A stretch of 64,000 bases of DNA from positions 1 through 64,000 of the forward strand of contig JAJFLE010000017.1 in NCBI GenBank assembly GCA_021772835.1, written 5' to 3'. Origin of the DNA: Mariprofundus sp. (lineage in GTDB: Bacteria > Pseudomonadota > Zetaproteobacteria > Mariprofundales > Mariprofundaceae). Below, in pieces: positions 61,119 through 64,000 of this stretch. A program made the translations under genes and the position numbers. Position 1 is the stretch's first letter. Each line of letters opens with the position of its first letter. The notes below the pieces were generated by a model that was not told the DNA's origin, ran no database searches, and was given only the letters and a program-made list of their open reading frames with translations.

Positions 61119-63272
61119 ATGCCAACAGCAGACGTGCAAAAAATCTATGTGGAAGTGGCAGTGTTTTCACCGCTTCCGGGAACATTCACCTATCAATGGC
61201 CTGAAAGCCTTGGTTCGCCTGTAACCGGTATCCGTGTTCAGGTGCCCTTTGGCAGGAGCAGGCGCTTTGGCATGCTGATGTCTACGGCTGTAGCTGTTGA
61301 TCCCGCTATCGATTATAAACTGGTGCTGGACAGGCTCGATGAACAACCACTCTTTGATGATAAGCGACTGCAGTGGCTGGAGCGTGTGCGCCGCTACTAC
61401 CTGACTCAACCGGGCGATCTGTGGAGCAGTGCGCTGGGCTGGGCATCGCAGGACGATATTCGCCGTTTCCGTTGTAAGGACTGCGAAGTGCTTGGCCAGT
61501 CGGAACCTGCGTTGGCTGGCCTGTTCCGTACGCGCGCAGCGATTGCATTGAAAACCATGATTGAACGCGCTACTCAGGTGACTGGCATTCGTCATGCAGT
61601 GAACTGCGCCCGTGCAGATGGCTTGATTGAAGAGCTTAGTTCCGAACCGATGTGGGTATCGCAGGGTGTCGGGTTTGATAAATCCGCAGGACTCACGCCC
61701 AACAAGGCTCAGCAGCAGGCCATTGCTGCAATCACGGATGCCCTGCAAAAGTTTCAGCCGTTTCTTCTGTTCGGGCGCACAGGCTCGGGTAAAACCGAGG
61801 TCTATCTGAGAGCTTCCGAATCCGTGGTTCAGAACGGTGGTCAGGTACTGGTACTGGTGCCGGAAATCGGCCTTACACCCATGTGGCTGGCACGCTTAAA
61901 ACAACGCTTTGAAAACGTGGCTCTGTGGCATTCGGCCATGACAGCCAAAGAACGGCTGGTTGTGCGCCAGCACCTTGATCAAACCGAAATTCTCATTGGC
62001 ACACGCTCGGCTCTGTTTTTGCCTCTACCAAGGCTGGCTCTGATTGTGGTGGATGAAGAGCATGATGCCAGTTTCAAGCAGCAGGAGGGCATGAGTTATT
62101 CCGCCCGCGATATGGCTGTGTTACTGGCACAGGAGCTGCACCTGCCCATTGTGCTGGGTTCAGCTACACCGAGTCTGGAGAGTTGGAGACAGGTGCAAAC
62201 GAGTCTGTACCAACGGCTTGATTTGCCGGATCGAATCAACCCGGAAAATATGCAGACTGCCGCGCAAGTGATTGATATGCGCAGTGTGGAATCACCTGTA
62301 TCCGATGCTCTGTTGGCAGCATTGCGACAAACGCTGGCCGACGGGGATCAGTCGATCCTGTTTCTCAATCGCCGTGGTTATGCACCGGCGTTGCAATGCA
62401 CGGCTTGTGGTGACGTGCCTGAGTGCCCGTCCTGTTCCATGCGGCTTACCCTGCACCGCCGGGCGGCTTCATTACGATGCCACACCTGCGGCTACCGGCG
62501 CAGGGTTCCCAAAACCTGTGAATCCTGTGGTGAGGCAGCATTTCTGCCTTTGGGTGAGGGAACTGAGAAGCTAGAGGAATGGTTGACTGAGATGTTGCCA
62601 ACACTGCGTTTTGCCCGCTTCGACCGCGATGTCTTTACCAGTCATGCCCGTCTGGAAAACACACTGGAACAATTTGAAGAAGGGGCGCTGGATTGTCTGA
62701 TCGGAACCCAGATGCTGGTCAAGGGGCATGACTTTCCCAATGTCACACTGGTGGGTGTGATCAATGCCGACCTGGGTGTCAGCCTGCCTGATTTTCGTGC
62801 CTCCGAGCGCTGGTGGCAGCAGATGACACAGGTGACAGGGCGTGCAGGCCGTGGTGATAAACCCGGGCGGGTTATGATTCAGACACGCATGCCCGAGGCC
62901 GGCTGGTTTAGTCGTATCTCCGAGACAGAGGCGGAGGCTACGTTGACTGATGAACTGCAGTTAAGAGCGATGCTGAGCTTCCCGCCTTTTGCGCGCTGGG
63001 TGCGCATCGTTTGCTCATCGACAAAGGTGGAGCGCGCAACGCAGGTCGCGACGTCCATTGTCGGGCAATGTAAAAAAATTGAAGGCCTTCAGATTGCCGG
63101 GCCTATGCCGTGCCCGATGGAACGCGTGGCAGGTAAATATCGCATAGAAGTGGTTCTGCGTGATGCCTCGCGCAAACTTCTGCCATGGAAGCTGGAACCT
63201 GTGATGATGGCCATGAAAGCACCTTCTGATGTACGGGTGAAAGTGGATGTTGATCCGCAGGATATGATGTAG
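61119..63272 (+). CDS. priA: Primosomal protein N' (replication restart helicase)
   Basis: 717 residues. It reloads the replisome at stalled forks. The N-terminal 3'-DNA-binding domain begins VEVAVFSPLPGTFTYQWPES. Helicase motif I is LLFGRTGSGKTEVYL (about 216); motif II is VVDEEHDASFKQQEG (about 310). Two zinc-binding sites use Cys at about 426-470 (CTACGDVPECPSC, CHTCGYRRR, CESCGEAAF). IGTQMLVKGHDFPNV and TQVTGRAGRGDKPG are motifs V and VI. Its stop lies within the first palindrome of the following repeat array. Confidence 0.97.
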   Translation: MPTADVQKIYVEVAVFSPLPGTFTYQWPESLGSPVTGIRVQVPFGRSRRFGMLMSTAVAVDPAIDYKLVLDRLDEQPLFDDKRLQWLERVRRYYLTQPGDLWSSALGWASQDDIRRFRCKDCEVLGQSEPALAGLFRTRAAIALKTMIERATQVTGIRHAVNCARADGLIEELSSEPMWVSQGVGFDKSAGLTPNKAQQQAIAAITDALQKFQPFLLFGRTGSGKTEVYLRASESVVQNGGQVLVLVPEIGLTPMWLARLKQRFENVALWHSAMTAKERLVVRQHLDQTEILIGTRSALFLPLPRLALIVVDEEHDASFKQQEGMSYSARDMAVLLAQELHLPIVLGSATPSLESWRQVQTSLYQRLDLPDRINPENMQTAAQVIDMRSVESPVSDALLAALRQTLADGDQSILFLNRRGYAPALQCTACGDVPECPSCSMRLTLHRRAASLRCHTCGYRRRVPKTCESCGEAAFLPLGEGTEKLEEWLTEMLPTLRFARFDRDVFTSHARLENTLEQFEEGALDCLIGTQMLVKGHDFPNVTLVGVINADLGVSLPDFRASERWWQQMTQVTGRAGRGDKPGRVMIQTRMPEAGWFSRISETEAEATLTDELQLRAMLSFPPFARWVRIVCSSTKVERATQVATSIVGQCKKIEGLQIAGPMPCPMERVAGKYRIEVVLRDASRKLLPWKLEPVMMAMKAPSDVRVKVDVDPQDMM

Positions 63273-63570
63273 CCCCGTCGTGGGGCTACACCCTTCGGGC
63301 AGCTATGCAGCTGTCCAATCCGGCTGTCCTGCCGGATTGTGATGTGAGCCCATCCTGGGCTCACACCCTGCGGGCTCGCTAAAGCGAGTCCAAATCTACT
63401 ATCCTGTAGATTTGTGATGTGATTCGACCTTTCCTGGGTCTCACCTTTCAGGCGGGCTAACGCGCGTCCAAATGGCGTCCTGCCTTTTTGTAGGCCCCTA
63501 TCCTGGGTTCACACCCTGCGGGCGTGCTAAAGCACGTCCACAATTGTACAGGATCGTACAATTGCACGCG
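63269..63570 (+). repeat. Array of TCCT-loop mosaic palindromes
   Basis: A chain of short inverted repeats, each with its own stem: GTAGCCCC/GGGGCTAC, AATCCGGC-TGTCCT-GCCGGATT, GTGAGCCCA-TCC-TGGGCTCAC, AAATCTAC-TATCCT-GTAGATTT, TGGCG-TCCT-GCC, AGGCCCC-TATCCT-GGG, ACAATTGTAC-AGGATC-GTACAATT. Between them recur CACCCTGCGGGC, then small palindromes such as TCGCTAAAGCGA and GTGCTAAAGCAC, then GTCCAAAT. Loops keep TCCT (or AGGA) while stems change. No open frame explains it. The first stem may act as the priA terminator. Confidence 0.8.
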
Positions 63571-63662
63571 TAAGCGCCTTGGAAAGGTGGCGCACATGGA
63601 CGTGCGCCATGATTATTTTTCAGGAAGCAGAATAACACGCATAAGCGCCCTGAAAGGGTGAA
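63564..63662 (+). repeat. Direct repeats and hairpin upstream of uvrA
   Basis: GCACGCGTAAGCGCCTTGGA (63564 on) and ACACGCATAAGCGCCCTGAA (about 63636 on) are direct repeats. Between them GGCGCAC-ATGGAC-GTGCGCC is a perfect 7-base hairpin. They continue the palindrome array but with a different unit. Confidence 0.6.
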
Positions 63663-63841
63663 AGATTTTGGCAGTAGTCAGTTTTCCGCTGGCACAAGGG
63701 AATTATCAACTGCAGAAGCCGGGGAAACACCTTTCTATTCATACCTGTATATTGATTTTCCTCTGCGTAACTTTGCGTACTCTGCGGGGAATGATTATGT
63801 TTTGAATCGTAGTGGTGGCCGAATAACTTTCCGGAGTAATA
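63663..63841. other. Intergenic region upstream of uvrA
   Basis: No gene supported. It carries CTCTGCGTAACTTTGCGTAC at about 63761, a common intergenic type related to the sequence at about 11924. A short open frame (63658-63852) has no ribosome site or family likeness. CGGAGTAATA is the likely ribosome site for uvrA. Confidence 0.45.
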
Positions 63842-64000
63842 ATGGACAATAATATCATTCGCGTCGAAGGGGCGCGGGTACATAATCTGAAGAACATCAG
63901 TCTGGAAATTCCGCGTGATAAGCTGGTGGTGATCACCGGTGTATCCGGCTCCGGCAAATCGTCGCTTGCTTTTGATACACTCTATGCCGAAGGACAACGC
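63842..64000 (+). CDS. uvrA: Excinuclease ABC subunit A, N-terminal part (cut by window edge)
   Basis: The first 53 codons are present: [20 protein letters not shown], then the first Walker A motif [20 protein letters not shown] and EGQR. This is the exact opening of UvrA, the damage-recognition ATPase of nucleotide excision repair. ATG at 63842 preceded by CGGAG. The rest lies beyond the window. Confidence 0.97.
   Translation, partial: MDNNIIRVEGARVHNLKNISLEIPRDKLVVITGVSGSGKSSLAFDTLYAEGQR

Noticed and set aside
63269-63570. CRISPR array
   Set aside because: Units are not of equal length, there are no constant direct repeats of 23-40 bases with unique spacers, and no cas genes are near. The structure is a chain of palindromes.
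63658-63852. 64-codon frame before uvrA
   Set aside because: No ribosome binding site or family; it contains intergenic repeat sequence and overlaps the uvrA start.

Overview
This is a bacterial chromosome segment from a Gram-negative organism. It carries Mla-type lipid transport genes, a lone type IV pilus pilP, an O-antigen/exopolysaccharide locus, and proteobacterial-style tig-clpP-clpX-lon-hup, purB, ispH, coaBC and priA. The taxon cannot be fixed from sequence alone. The gene set and proteins look proteobacterial; a zetaproteobacterial or gammaproteobacterial relative is my best guess, with low confidence.

Layout. (1) 1-7.3 kb: accessory, stress-type region. The end of an IS256-family element is cut by the window edge. 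After it come a small coiled-coil stress protein, a DUF2934 protein, a hybrid sensor kinase, a DsbA-like protein with one active-site Cys, GlsB/YeaQ-type and DUF3185 membrane proteins, a PA2778/PA2779-type pair whose peptidase carries an in-frame amber codon, a 56-residue lipoprotein, a Crp/Fnr regulator, a DUF3096 protein and the decayed remains of a second Crp/Fnr gene. About 75 bp of related sequence occurs on both sides of the 2.7-5.9 kb block. (2) 7.3-25.5 kb: housekeeping genes nth, pilP, dut, coaBC, bcp, ispH, purB, tRNA-Leu, tig, clpP, clpX, lon, hup, two tandem tRNA-Val/tRNA-Asp pairs, and an alr-mlaE-mlaF-mlaD-TPR operon. (3) 25.7-61.1 kb: a long surface-polysaccharide locus, almost all on the + strand with many 1-20 base overlaps. 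It holds three nucleotide-sugar modules: dTDP-3-acetamido sugar (rfbA, rfbB, oxoisomerase, aminotransferase, acetyltransferase), dTDP-4-acetamido sugar (wecE-like aminotransferase plus GNAT), and a UDP-L-FucNAc/L-QuiNAc-type set. It also holds an ABC exporter (Wzm/Wzt), a Wzx-like flippase, many glycosyltransferases and methyltransferases, a sulfotransferase, two hexapeptide acyltransferases, a WecA/WbpL-type initiating transferase, an O-antigen ligase/polymerase, ComEA and a WbpM/PglF-type dehydratase. (4) 61.1-64 kb: priA, a dense array of small palindromes, and the start of uvrA.

The most unusual structure is a family of mosaic palindromic repeats. Their stems differ from copy to copy, but they keep a TCCT-type loop and constant linkers resembling CACCCTGCGGGC and GTCCAAAT. 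There is a large array after priA (63.27-63.6 kb) and single copies at about 12.13 kb, 20.87 kb (between a direct repeat of a tRNA-Asp 3' end) and 25.85 kb (abutting a truncated duplicate of rfbA). Other points are the amber codon between the catalytic Cys and His of the PA2778-like peptidase, a Crp/Fnr remnant deleted between GTGCG microhomologies, a degenerate glycosyltransferase remnant, and an exact-length tandem duplication inside MlaD. No CRISPR array, prophage or recognisable defence system was seen.
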